From: Enterobacteriaceae bacterium
GTDB taxonomy: Bacteria; Pseudomonadota; Gammaproteobacteria; Enterobacterales; Enterobacteriaceae
Length of the DNA stretch: 11,723 nucleotides
NCBI GenBank assembly: GCA_022712475.1
Contig: JALAGK010000570.1
Location: forward strand, 1 to 11,723
Reading direction: 5' to 3'
Under the pieces are notes generated by a model, which saw only the letters and a list, made by a program, of their open reading frames with translations, was not told where the DNA came from and did no database searches. The stretch's first letter is position 1, and every line of letters starts with the position of its first letter. Position numbers and translations under genes: made by a program. Shown piece by piece: positions 1-7,538 of this stretch.

Positions 1-881
1 AGCTGCATCAGCATGCGCTGGGCCTTGAGCCGTGGCTACAGGCCCAGTGTGCGCCAATCGCACGATATGACAGCCGTGAGCTTCGCGACTGGTTAGCGCC
101 GCGCAGATCGACCGCGCATAAGGGCGACCACGGGCGTCTGGTTATTATCGGCGGCGACAGCGGAACGGCGGGCGCCATTCGTATGGCGGGTGAAGCCGCA
201 TTGCGGGCTGGTGCAGGGCTTGTACGGGTGTTGACCCGCGCAGAGAACATTGCCCCTCTGCTGACGGCGCGCCCGGAGCTGATGGTGCATGAACTGACGC
301 CAGATACGCTGGATGAGAGCCTGCAATGGGCCGATGTGGTGGCGATAGGTCCTGGCCTTGGGCAACAAAGCTGGGGCAAAAAGGCGCTGCAAAAGGTCGA
401 GAATTTCCGTAAACCTATGCTCTGGGATGCCGACGCGCTCAACCTACTGGCAATCAACCCCGATAAACGTCAGAATCGAATCATTACGCCGCATCCCGGC
501 GAGGCCGCACGGTTGCTCAATTGCAGCATCGCAGAGGTTGAAAACGATCGCGTTTTGGCAGCAAGGCGTCTGGTAAAACGCTACGGTGGCTGTGTGGTGC
601 TCAAAGGCGCTGGCAGCCTGGTTGCCTGCGAGGATGGTCGCATGGGCATTGCAGATGTCGGCAATGCCGGCATGGCCAGCGGTGGCATGGGTGACGTGCT
701 CTCCGGTATCATCGCGGCCCTACTGGCGCAACGGCTTGAAATGTATGATGCCGCCTGTGCGGGCTGTGTGGCGCACGGCGCAGCGGCCGACAAACTGGCG
801 CGGCGCTTTGGGACTCGCGGTATGCTGGCAAGTGATGTCATAAATGAGCTATACGCTTTTGTTAACCCGGATGTGAACTGA
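1..881 (+). CDS. nnr: Bifunctional NAD(P)H-hydrate repair enzyme Nnr, C-terminal dehydratase part (5' partial)
   Basis: The reading frame is open from the left edge (first full codon at 3) to the TGA at 879-881, giving about 292 residues of a protein that is about 515 in E. coli. The missing part would be the N-terminal epimerase domain. What remains is the ADP-dependent (S)-NAD(P)H-hydrate dehydratase domain, which has a ribokinase-like fold. Visible family motifs are KGDHGRLVIIGG, GPGLGQ, WDADALN, TPHPGEAARLL, LKGAG and NAGMASGGMGDVLSG, the last holding the expected catalytic Asp (codon 693-695). Known role: repair of hydrated NADH and NADPH in the cytosol. The C-terminus ends at PDVN, shorter than the E. 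coli tail as I remember it, which overlaps tsaE. Here nnr stops 6 bp before tsaE and in the same frame. The ATG at 183 is internal and not a real start. Confidence 0.96.
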   Translation, partial: LHQHALGLEPWLQAQCAPIARYDSRELRDWLAPRRSTAHKGDHGRLVIIGGDSGTAGAIRMAGEAALRAGAGLVRVLTRAENIAPLLTARPELMVHELTPDTLDESLQWADVVAIGPGLGQQSWGKKALQKVENFRKPMLWDADALNLLAINPDKRQNRIITPHPGEAARLLNCSIAEVENDRVLAARRLVKRYGGCVVLKGAGSLVACEDGRMGIADVGNAGMASGGMGDVLSGIIAALLAQRLEMYDAACAGCVAHGAAADKLARRFGTRGMLASDVINELYAFVNPDVN

Positions 882-887
882 CTGAAC

Positions 888-1349
888 ATGATGAACCGCG
901 TAATTTCTCTTCCCGATGAATCTGCAACGCTCGCATTGGGTGAGCGTCTGGCACAAGCCTGCCAGGGCTCGGCCGTTTTCTGGTTATATGGCGATCTTGG
1001 CGCGGGAAAAACCACCTTCAGCCGTGGCTTTTTGCAGGCGTTAGGGCATAAAGGCAATGTAAAAAGCCCCACCTATACGCTGGTGGAACCCTATGCGCTG
1101 GATAATCTGACGGTTTATCACTTTGATCTTTATCGTCTTGCGGATCCGGAAGAGCTCGAATTTATGGGGATCCGCGATTACTTTGCCTATGATGCCATCT
1201 GCCTGGTCGAGTGGCCGCAGCAGGGCGCAGGGGTATTACCTGACCCGGATGTTGAAATCCATTTAAATTACCAGGCGCAGGGCCGTGAAGCGTTACTGAA
1301 AGCCGTTTCCCAGGCAGGGGAGTCACTGCTGTCGCGTTTGGCCGGATAA
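888..1349 (+). CDS. tsaE: tRNA threonylcarbamoyladenosine biosynthesis ATPase TsaE
   Basis: The product is 153 aa, the same length as E. coli TsaE (YjeE). TsaE is the P-loop ATPase that works with TsaB and TsaD to transfer threonylcarbamoyl onto A37 of ANN-decoding tRNAs (t6A). The Walker A motif GDLGAGKT lies at residues 35-42. It is followed by the conserved switch segment [11 protein letters not shown], the YHFDLYRL segment, and [10 protein letters not shown] with LVEWPQQG. The protein is cytosolic, with no signal or membrane segment. There are two consecutive ATG codons (888 and 891); I take the first, matching the E. coli MMNR start. No good Shine-Dalgarno sequence is visible at the usual distance, so translation is probably coupled to nnr, which stops 6 bp upstream. 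The gap to amiB is 14 bp. Confidence 0.97.
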   Translation: MMNRVISLPDESATLALGERLAQACQGSAVFWLYGDLGAGKTTFSRGFLQALGHKGNVKSPTYTLVEPYALDNLTVYHFDLYRLADPEELEFMGIRDYFAYDAICLVEWPQQGAGVLPDPDVEIHLNYQAQGREALLKAVSQAGESLLSRLAG

Positions 1350-1363
1350 CAGGAAGACGGAAA

Positions 1364-2698
1364 ATGTATTGCGCTAAAAGTGGGTTAATCGCCGCGCTGC
1401 TGGTGCTGTGCGCACCGCTGTATGCGGCAAATTTGTCTGATATACGTGTCTCTAACGGTGATACGCAGGCGCGTATCACTTTTAGCTTTACCGGAGATCC
1501 CGAGTACACCTTTTCTGAGCAGAATGCGCGAACGGTTGCGCTGGATATTCGTCAGAGCGGCGTGATTCAGGGGCTGCCCTTGCAGTTTAGCGGTGAAAAT
1601 CTGGTGAAAAGCATTCGCTCCGGGCAAACCGGTGGCCCGCAGTCGCTGCGACTGTTAGTGGATCTCACGCAAAAGGGGAAAACCCGCGCGGTCAAGCAGC
1701 GTAGTGGCGACGGCTATCTGGTGGTCTTTACCATCAACGCTGATGCTCCACAGCCGCCTTCGCCGCCCCCGGTAGTGGCGCAGCGAGCGCCTTCTGCGCC
1801 AGCGCAGCCGATAAAGCCGCGTGAGCCAGCGCGTAACCCGTTCAGTAATGCCAGTGAGCGTACTACTGCTGTAGTCAGTAGCAATACGGCAGTGCGACCG
1901 GCACAGGCGCGTACCGCTCCCGTTTCATCTGAGCAGGTCATTGTGGCTATCGACGCCGGACACGGCGGCCAGGATCCTGGTGCTATCGGCGCAGGCGGCA
2001 CCAAAGAGAAAAATGTCACGATAGCCATTGCCCGTAAGCTCAAGACCATGCTTAATGCGGATCCGATGTTTAAGGGCGTGCTAACGCGCGACGGCGACTA
2101 TTTTATTTCGGTGATGGGGCGCTCTGACGTGGCGCGCCGCCAGAATGCCAACCTGTTGGTATCTATTCATGCTGACGCCGCCCCGAACCGCGATGCTACC
2201 GGTGCCTCAGTGTGGGTGCTGTCTAACCGGCGAGCTAACACGGAAATGGCGGGCTGGCTGGAGCAACATGAGAAGCAATCTGAACTGCTGGGTGGCGCGG
2301 GCGACGTGCTGGCAAACAGCCAGGCAGATCCGTATTTGAGTCAGGCGGTGCTGGATTTACAGTTCGGTCATTCGCAGCGTGTCGGCTATGATGTTGCCAC
2401 CAGCGTGCTCGACCAGTTACAAAACGTAGGGTCGCTACACAAACGCCGCCCGGAGCACGCGAGTCTCGGTGTGTTGCGCTCACCGGATATTCCGTCGCTG
2501 CTGGTGGAAACCGGGTTTATCAGCAACGGCACAGAAGAGCGGATGTTAGCAAGCGACAGTTTCCAGCAGCGTATTGCCGAGTCGATTTACCTTGGCTTGC
2601 GTAACTATTTTATTGCGAATCCACTACAGATGGCGCCGCCATCTGATAGCGCACCGCAAACGGCCAGCGCGGCCAGTCTGTTAGTGGGCGCTAACTAA
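1364..2698 (+). CDS. amiB: N-acetylmuramoyl-L-alanine amidase AmiB, periplasmic
   Basis: This zinc amidase cleaves the MurNAc-L-Ala bond of septal peptidoglycan during daughter-cell separation; E. coli AmiB is activated by EnvC under FtsEX control. The product is 444 aa, against 445 in E. coli. Residues 1-22 form a Sec signal peptide with a hydrophobic core ([12 protein letters not shown]) and likely cleavage after Ala21 or Ala22. An AMIN localisation domain follows (about 23-125), then a Pro/Ala-rich linker (about 126-190), then the Amidase_3 domain. Expected zinc and catalytic residues are visible: His200 ([10 protein letters not shown]), Glu215 (KEKN), His269 (SIHADA) and Glu382 (LVETGF). 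The insert between His269 and Glu382, with [13 protein letters not shown], corresponds to the regulatory helix region of septal amidases. The start has an AGGAAG ribosome site at 1351-1356. mutL begins 20 bp after the stop. Confidence 0.97.
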   Translation: MYCAKSGLIAALLVLCAPLYAANLSDIRVSNGDTQARITFSFTGDPEYTFSEQNARTVALDIRQSGVIQGLPLQFSGENLVKSIRSGQTGGPQSLRLLVDLTQKGKTRAVKQRSGDGYLVVFTINADAPQPPSPPPVVAQRAPSAPAQPIKPREPARNPFSNASERTTAVVSSNTAVRPAQARTAPVSSEQVIVAIDAGHGGQDPGAIGAGGTKEKNVTIAIARKLKTMLNADPMFKGVLTRDGDYFISVMGRSDVARRQNANLLVSIHADAAPNRDATGASVWVLSNRRANTEMAGWLEQHEKQSELLGGAGDVLANSQADPYLSQAVLDLQFGHSQRVGYDVATSVLDQLQNVGSLHKRRPEHASLGVLRSPDIPSLLVETGFISNGTEERMLASDSFQQRIAESIYLGLRNYFIANPLQMAPPSDSAPQTASAASLLVGAN

Positions 2699-2718
2699 TC
2701 ACCGCGCAAGGAGAGATA

Positions 2719-4644
2719 ATGCCAATTCAGATCTTACCGCCTCAGCTTGCTAACCAAATCGCCGCAGGCGAGGTGGTGGAGCGACCCGCGTCGGTGGTGA
2801 AAGAGCTGGTAGAGAACAGCATTGATGCTGGTGCAACACGTATTGATATCGACATTGAGCGCGGTGGCGCAAAACTTATCCGTATACGTGATAATGGCTG
2901 CGGGATTGGTAAAGACGAGCTGGCACTGGCATTAGCGCGCCACGCCACCAGCAAAATTGCCACGCTGGACGACCTTGAGGCCATTTTAAGCCTCGGTTTT
3001 CGCGGGGAAGCACTGGCGAGTATCAGTTCCGTCTCTCGTTTAACGTTAACCTCACGCACCGCCGAGCAGCAGGAGGCCTGGCAGGCCTACGCTGAAGGGC
3101 GCGATATGGCGGTCACGGTCAAACCCGCAGCTCATCCGCAGGGTACAACGCTCGAAGTGCTGGATTTGTTCTACAACACACCCGCTCGGCGCAAATTCAT
3201 GCGCACTGAGAAGACCGAATTTGGGCATATCGACGAAGTGGTCCGGCGCATTGCGCTGGCCCGCTTTGATGTCACTATCAATCTTAACCACAACGGTAAA
3301 ATGGTGCGCCAGTACCGTGCCGTGCCGGAAGGTGGGGCGCGTGAGCGCCGCCTCGGCGCGATTTGTGGCACGGCATTTCTTGAACAGGCGCTTGCCATTG
3401 AGTGGCAGCATGGCGACCTGGCACTGCGCGGCTGGGTGGCTGACCCGGCGGGCACCACTTCAGCACTAGCCGAAACCCAGTACTGCTACGTCAACGGGCG
3501 CATGATGCGCGACCGCCTGATTAACCATGCTATTCGCCAGGCTTGCGAAGAGAAGCTCGGTTCTGACCGCCAGCCCGCCTACGTACTTTATCTGGATATC
3601 GATCCACATCAGGTGGATGTAAATGTGCATCCGGCAAAGCATGAAGTGCGTTTTCATCAGTCGCGACTGGTACACGATTTTATTTACCAGGGGGTGCTGA
3701 GTGTGCTGCAACAGCAGACGGTGCCGCCGCTGCCGTTGGCAGATGAAAACGGTGCACCCATTCCCTGCTGGCAGCCTGAAAACCGCGTAGCTGCAGGGAA
3801 AAACCATTTTGCACGCCCCGTTGAGCAACCGCGCAGCCGTACTGAAGCACCGGCAGAAACGGCATATCGCGAGCCGCAGGCGGCATCATTACGTGAGCCG
3901 TCTTCTGGCGGTTACAGTGCGGGCTCACGCGCGCCGCGGGCAAACGATGCCAGCTGGCCTAACGCCACGCCGGGTTATCAGAAGCGCCAGGGCGCGCTCT
4001 ACAGTAAATTGCTGGAGACGCCCGACGTTCCCCCTTCAGCGCCAGGACCCCGGGTTGAAGTAGAACGCGTTGAGGAGCTGGCCGGACATAGCCAGAGTTT
4101 CGGTCGCGTTCTGACTGTACTTAAGGGCGATATGGCGCTATTAGAGCGTGATGGGCGGCTATCTCTGCTGGCGTTACCCGTTGCACAACGCTGGCTGCGC
4201 CAGGCACAGCTGGTGCCGGGCGATGAGAAACTGCGTGCGCAACCGCTTCTGATTCCGGTGCGCCTGAAGCTTGATAGCGCTGAGCTTAAGACGCTGGAGC
4301 TCTGGCAGGCGGCGCTTGCGCAAACTGGGGTAGAGTTTGCCATTGATGCGCGGCATGTGACGGTTCGCGCGGTGCCTTTACCCTTGCGCCAACAAAATTT
4401 ACAAAACTTGATTCCCGAACTGATAGGCTACCTGGCGCAACAGACTGATAACGATGCTGTACGCATCGCCCAGTGGCTCGCCCGGCATTTGACCAGCGAA
4501 CACGGCGAATGGAGCCATGCACAGGCGATTGCCCTGCTGGCTGACGTCGAGCGTCTTTGTCCACAGCTGCTGAAGTCGCCGCCGAGTGGTTTATTACAAC
4601 CTATTGATCTCCAACCGGCGATGAACGCCCTGAAGCATGACTGA
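2719..4644 (+). CDS. mutL: DNA mismatch repair protein MutL
   Basis: MutL is the GHKL ATPase that links MutS mismatch recognition to MutH nicking and UvrD unwinding. The product is 641 aa, about 26 longer than E. coli MutL (615); the extra length appears to lie in the variable Pro/Ala/Arg-rich linker (about 335-450). N-terminal ATPase motifs are intact: Glu29 and Asn33 ([11 protein letters not shown]), Asp58 in DNGCGI, GFRGEAL at 93-99, and [14 protein letters not shown] with Lys307. The C-terminal dimerisation domain carries QPLLIP at 508-513, the expected beta-clamp-binding motif. I see no DQHAxxE endonuclease motif, as expected for a MutH-dependent MutL. The start has a GGAGAG site at 2710-2715. 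The 3' end overlaps miaA by 8 bp, so translation is probably coupled. Residues 68-73 (LALALA) are encoded by a hexanucleotide repeat. Confidence 0.98.
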   Translation: MPIQILPPQLANQIAAGEVVERPASVVKELVENSIDAGATRIDIDIERGGAKLIRIRDNGCGIGKDELALALARHATSKIATLDDLEAILSLGFRGEALASISSVSRLTLTSRTAEQQEAWQAYAEGRDMAVTVKPAAHPQGTTLEVLDLFYNTPARRKFMRTEKTEFGHIDEVVRRIALARFDVTINLNHNGKMVRQYRAVPEGGARERRLGAICGTAFLEQALAIEWQHGDLALRGWVADPAGTTSALAETQYCYVNGRMMRDRLINHAIRQACEEKLGSDRQPAYVLYLDIDPHQVDVNVHPAKHEVRFHQSRLVHDFIYQGVLSVLQQQTVPPLPLADENGAPIPCWQPENRVAAGKNHFARPVEQPRSRTEAPAETAYREPQAASLREPSSGGYSAGSRAPRANDASWPNATPGYQKRQGALYSKLLETPDVPPSAPGPRVEVERVEELAGHSQSFGRVLTVLKGDMALLERDGRLSLLALPVAQRWLRQAQLVPGDEKLRAQPLLIPVRLKLDSAELKTLELWQAALAQTGVEFAIDARHVTVRAVPLPLRQQNLQNLIPELIGYLAQQTDNDAVRIAQWLARHLTSEHGEWSHAQAIALLADVERLCPQLLKSPPSGLLQPIDLQPAMNALKHD

Positions 4645-5590
4645 CGTTGATAATGAAGTAAGTAAGGCTGGCCTGCCGAAGGCCATTTTTCTCATGGGGC
4701 CGACTGCCTCAGGGAAAACGGCGCTGGCGATAGAATTATGCAAGATTTTGCCCGTTGAGTTGATAAGTGTCGATTCGGCCCTTATTTACAAAGGGATGGA
4801 CATTGGTACGGCAAAGCCTGGTCCTGAGGAACTGGCACAGGCGCCGCACCGGTTGTTAGATATCAGGGATCCGTCGCAGAGCTATTCTGCGGCGGATTTT
4901 CGCCGTGATGCGCTGGCGGAAATGGCCGACATCACGGCGGCAGGGCGCATTCCGCTTTTGGTCGGCGGGACAATGCTCTATTTCAGGGCGTTGCTGGAGG
5001 GGCTCTCGCCGCTGCCTTCAGCAGACCCGGCGGTTCGCAGCCGCATTGAGCAACAGGCTGCAGAGCAGGGGTGGGACGCATTGCATCAGCAGTTGCAGGA
5101 GATAGATCCTGTGTCGGCGCAACGCATTCATCCCAACGATCCGCAAAGGCTTTCCCGGGCACTGGAAGTTTTTTTTATTTCGGGTAAAACTTTAACGGAG
5201 TTGACTCGCACGTCGGGAGACGCTCTGCCTTATCAGGTGTATCAGTTCGCCATCGCCCCGGCGAGCCGTGAACTGCTCCATCAGAAGATTGAGCAGCGTT
5301 TTCATCAGATGTTGGCTTCAGGTTTTGAAGCCGAAGCGCGGGCGCTATTTGCCCGCGAAGACTTGCATACGGATATGCCTTCCGTCCGTTGTGTGGGATA
5401 CCGCCAGATGTGGTCATATCTGGCGGGAGAAATCACGTACGATGAGATGGTTTATCGCGGTATTTGCGCGACGAGACAATTAGCTAAACGTCAGATGACG
5501 TGGCTACGCGGCTGGAAAGAGGTTCACTGGCTGGACAGTGGCAGTCCTCAGTCAGCTCTGGACGAAGTGGTGCAGGTTGTTAGTGCGTAA
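4637..5590 (+). CDS. miaA: tRNA dimethylallyltransferase MiaA
   Basis: MiaA transfers the dimethylallyl group from DMAPP to N6 of A37 in tRNAs reading UNN codons; this is the first step to ms2i6A, completed by MiaB. The product is 317 aa, one more than E. coli. The P-loop GPTASGKT is at residues 21-28. It is followed by [18 protein letters not shown] with the expected catalytic Asp46, then [29 protein letters not shown] and [10 protein letters not shown], all typical of the family. The start ATG lies inside the mutL 3' end (ATGACTGA overlap), so translation is probably coupled. An eight-T run at 5169-5176 encodes part of Val178-Phe179-Phe180; a one-base indel there would truncate the protein within about nine codons. 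hfq follows after 107 bp. Confidence 0.98.
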   Translation: MTDVDNEVSKAGLPKAIFLMGPTASGKTALAIELCKILPVELISVDSALIYKGMDIGTAKPGPEELAQAPHRLLDIRDPSQSYSAADFRRDALAEMADITAAGRIPLLVGGTMLYFRALLEGLSPLPSADPAVRSRIEQQAAEQGWDALHQQLQEIDPVSAQRIHPNDPQRLSRALEVFFISGKTLTELTRTSGDALPYQVYQFAIAPASRELLHQKIEQRFHQMLASGFEAEARALFAREDLHTDMPSVRCVGYRQMWSYLAGEITYDEMVYRGICATRQLAKRQMTWLRGWKEVHWLDSGSPQSALDEVVQVVSA

Positions 5591-5604
5591 CATTAATGAA
5601 CGTG

Positions 5605-5610
5605 TACAAT
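5605..5610 (+). promoter_or_regulatory. Candidate hfq promoter -10 element
   Basis: TACAAT matches the sigma70 -10 consensus at five of six positions and lies 88 bp upstream of the hfq start, in the miaA-hfq gap. No convincing -35 is seen at 16-18 bp upstream. E. coli has several hfq promoters in and after miaA, and I recall a TACAAT at the equivalent place, so a local hfq promoter is plausible. The assignment is inferred from position and similarity. Confidence 0.4.
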
Positions 5611-5663
5611 TAAGACGTCTCGTGTGCAAATTTTGACATATTTTTCAGAGCCTATGGGTTCGC

Positions 5664-5688
5664 AAGTACAAACAACAAGCTATAAGGA
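5664..5688 (+). promoter_or_regulatory. hfq leader: ARN-type Hfq site plus ribosome binding site
   Basis: AAC AAC AAG at 5671-5679 is three perfect A-R-N triplets, the motif bound by the distal face of the Hfq hexamer. It lies just ahead of the AAGGA ribosome site (5684-5688) for the hfq ATG at 5698. E. coli Hfq is known to repress its own translation by binding its 5' UTR. Autoregulation here is inferred from that precedent and this placement. Confidence 0.5.
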
Positions 5689-5697
5689 AAAGATAGA

Positions 5698-6012
5698 ATG
5701 GCTAAGGGGCAATCTTTGCAAGATCCGTTCCTGAACGCATTGCGTCGGGAACGCGTTCCGGTTTCTATTTATTTGGTGAATGGTATTAAGCTGCAAGGCC
5801 AGATTGAGTCTTTTGATCAGTTCGTGATCCTGTTGAAAAACACGGTCAGTCAAATGGTCTATAAGCATGCGATTTCAACGGTTGTACCGTCTCGCCCGGT
5901 ATCTCATCACAGCAATAATGCCGGTGGCGGTGGTTCCAGCAATTATCATCACGGCAACAATAACGCGCAGTCGTCCTCTTCTGCGCCGCAGGACAGCGAC
6001 GAAACCGAATAA
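5698..6012 (+). CDS. hfq: RNA chaperone Hfq
   Basis: Hfq is a hexameric Sm-like protein that stabilises small RNAs and pairs them with mRNAs. The product is 104 aa (102 in E. coli). The Sm core at 1-66 is essentially identical to E. coli. Proximal-face residues Gln8, Gln41, Lys56 and His57 (YKHAI) are present, as are rim residues Arg16, Arg17 and Arg19 (RRER) and distal-face residues Tyr25 and Lys31. The C-terminal tail (about 67-104) is a disordered Gly/Asn/Ser/His-rich segment. It differs from E. coli in length and wording but ends in the acidic tip DSDETE, which in E. coli competes with RNA for the core. The AAGGA ribosome site is at 5684-5688. miaA lies upstream and hflX downstream, with a hairpin in between. 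Confidence 0.99.
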   Translation: MAKGQSLQDPFLNALRRERVPVSIYLVNGIKLQGQIESFDQFVILLKNTVSQMVYKHAISTVVPSRPVSHHSNNAGGGGSSNYHHGNNNAQSSSSAPQDSDETE

Positions 6013-6035
6013 GGTGGATGGCTGTCGTTCCATGA

Positions 6036-6074
6036 CGGGGAACCAGTCCAACTGTGTTCCCCGCTGGTATTTTT
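6036..6074 (+). terminator. Terminator-like hairpin between hfq and hflX
   Basis: Positions 6036-6043 pair with 6056-6063 (8 bp, CGGGGAAC with GTTCCCCG). Inside, 6044-6047 pairs with 6051-6054 (CAGT with ACTG), leaving a three-base loop and a one-base bulge at 6055. A TTTTT run at 6070-6074 follows six bases after the stem. That gap weakens it as an intrinsic terminator. Partial termination or an RNA-processing stop at the 3' end of hfq mRNA, with read-through to hflX, is the likeliest role. Confidence 0.6.
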
Positions 6075-6088
6075 GAGAGGTTATACGC

Positions 6089-7369
6089 TTGTTTGACCGT
6101 TATGACGCCGGTGAGCAGGCGGTGATGGTACACATCTGGTTTGTGCAAGACAAAGACATGGAAGATCTCCAGGAGTTTGAAGCCCTGGTATCTTCTGCAG
6201 GCGTCGACGCGTTGCAGGTGGTCACCGGTACCCGTAAGTCACCGCACCCGAAGTATTTTGTTGGGGAAGGCAAGGCCACAGAAATTGCTGATGCCGTAAA
6301 AGCCACTGGCGCCTCCGTCGTGCTCTTTGATCATGCGTTGACCCCGGCTCAGGAGCGTAATCTTGAGCGACTGTGCGAGTGTCGCGTTATTGACCGCACA
6401 GGGCTTATTTTAGATATTTTTGCCCAGCGTGCGCGTACCCACGAAGGTAAGCTGCAGGTTGAACTGGCGCAGTTGCGCCATCTGGCGACGCGCCTTGTGC
6501 GCGGCTGGACCCACCTTGAACGCCAGAAAGGCGGCATCGGCCTGCGCGGCCCAGGGGAAACCCAGCTTGAGACTGACCGCCGCTTGCTGCGTAACCGCAT
6601 CAGCCAGATCCTCTCTCGCCTTGAAAAGGTCGAAAAACAGCGCGAGCAGGGCAGGCGTGCGCGTACCCGCGCCGACGTGCCGACAGTGTCGCTGGTGGGC
6701 TATACCAACGCCGGTAAATCTACCCTGTTTAACAGCCTGACCTCTGCTGAGGTTTACGCCGCGGATCAGCTTTTTGCGACTCTGGATCCGACACTGCGCC
6801 GTATTGATGTCGCGGATGTCGGTGAAACCGTGCTGGCGGATACGGTAGGCTTTATTCGCCACCTGCCACACGATCTTGTTGCGGCGTTTAAGGCGACGCT
6901 ACAGGAAACCCGGCAGGCCACACTGTTGCTGCATGTGATTGATGCAGCGGATCTGCGGGTAAAAGAAAATATTGAAGCCGTAGAGTCGGTGCTTGAGGAA
7001 ATTGACGCTCTCGAGATACCTACGCTGCTGGTGATGAACAAAATCGATATGCTGGATGATTTTGTGCCGCGTATCGACCGTGATGAAGAAAACGTACCAG
7101 TGCGGGTCTGGCTTTCTGCCCAGACTGGTGCTGGTTTGCCACTGCTTTTCCAGGCTCTGACAGAGCGCCTTTCCGGTGAGATAGCGCAGCATACGCTGAT
7201 GCTGCCTCCACAAGCGGGGCGTCTGCGCAGCCGTTTTTATCAGCTTCAGGCGATAGAAAAAGAGTGGCTGGAGGAAGATGGCAGTGTTGGATTGCAGGTC
7301 AGAATGCCTGTAGTTGACTGGCGTCGCCTCTGTAAGCAAGAACCGGGGCTGGTGGATTACCTGGTGTAA
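6089..7369 (+). CDS. hflX: Ribosome-splitting GTPase HflX (TTG start)
   Basis: HflX is an Obg/HflX-family GTPase that binds the 50S subunit and splits stalled or heat-damaged 70S ribosomes. The product is 426 aa, the same length as E. coli. It has an N-terminal HflX-specific domain and a coiled segment rich in Arg/Lys/Glu with [18 protein letters not shown] (GPGETQ from about residue 154). The G domain follows: G1 GYTNAGKS from 204, G3 DTVGF at 251-255, G4 NKID at 317-320, and a G5-like LSAQTG. Initiation is at TTG 6089, with a GAGAGG ribosome site at 6075-6080. The alignment with E. coli [11 protein letters not shown] begins exactly there, and no in-frame ATG lies closer than codon 13 (MVHIW). 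Despite its hfl name it is separated by 169 bp from hflKC, and its function is distinct. Confidence 0.97.
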   Translation: MFDRYDAGEQAVMVHIWFVQDKDMEDLQEFEALVSSAGVDALQVVTGTRKSPHPKYFVGEGKATEIADAVKATGASVVLFDHALTPAQERNLERLCECRVIDRTGLILDIFAQRARTHEGKLQVELAQLRHLATRLVRGWTHLERQKGGIGLRGPGETQLETDRRLLRNRISQILSRLEKVEKQREQGRRARTRADVPTVSLVGYTNAGKSTLFNSLTSAEVYAADQLFATLDPTLRRIDVADVGETVLADTVGFIRHLPHDLVAAFKATLQETRQATLLLHVIDAADLRVKENIEAVESVLEEIDALEIPTLLVMNKIDMLDDFVPRIDRDEENVPVRVWLSAQTGAGLPLLFQALTERLSGEIAQHTLMLPPQAGRLRSRFYQLQAIEKEWLEEDGSVGLQVRMPVVDWRRLCKQEPGLVDYLV

Positions 7370-7395
7370 TTCTGCTGGTCTGCCTGAAGATTTTC

Positions 7396-7409
7396 TCCCC
7401 AATTGGGGA
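7396..7409 (+). repeat. Perfect 14-bp palindrome in the hflX-hflK gap
   Basis: TCCCCAATTGGGGA is perfectly self-complementary. In RNA it would form a 5-bp stem with an AATT loop, and an outer CTGCC/GGCAG pair (7380-7384 with 7429-7433) could enclose it. No U-run follows, so it is not an ordinary intrinsic terminator. It lies 27 bp after the hflX stop, in the longest gene-free stretch of the window (7370-7538), where I see no other gene. It could be a transcript-processing or pausing hairpin, or a protein-binding site. Confidence 0.45.
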
Positions 7410-7444
7410 TGCCTGCAAGGTCTGGTGTGGCAGTGTAGCGGTTG

Positions 7445-7472
7445 TTGATGGTTCTGATGAGCCAATGATAAC
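7445..7472 (+). promoter_or_regulatory. Weak candidate promoter upstream of hflK
   Basis: TTGATG (7445-7450) and GATAAC (7467-7472) each match the sigma70 -35 and -10 consensus at four of six positions, with a 16-bp spacer. They lie about 70 bp upstream of hflK. Such a match arises often by chance, and hflK could be served solely by read-through from hflX. Confidence 0.22.
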
Positions 7473-7538
7473 AGCCGGTTACGGCGCGGCATCGGACACG
7501 AAAGGTATATCACCGCACAACAATTATGGAGCATAAAC

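Noticed and set aside
5633..5658. Perfect -35 TTGACA at 5633-5638 with TATGGG at 5653-5658 as a second hfq promoter
   Set aside because: The -35 is perfect but the spacer is only 14 bp, and no acceptable -10 lies at 16-18 bp, so it is unlikely to work as a normal sigma70 promoter.
4637..5697. Heat-shock (sigma32) promoters for hfq inside miaA, known in E. coli
   Set aside because: I could not find a CTTGAA / CCCCAT pair with suitable spacing with enough confidence to place a feature.
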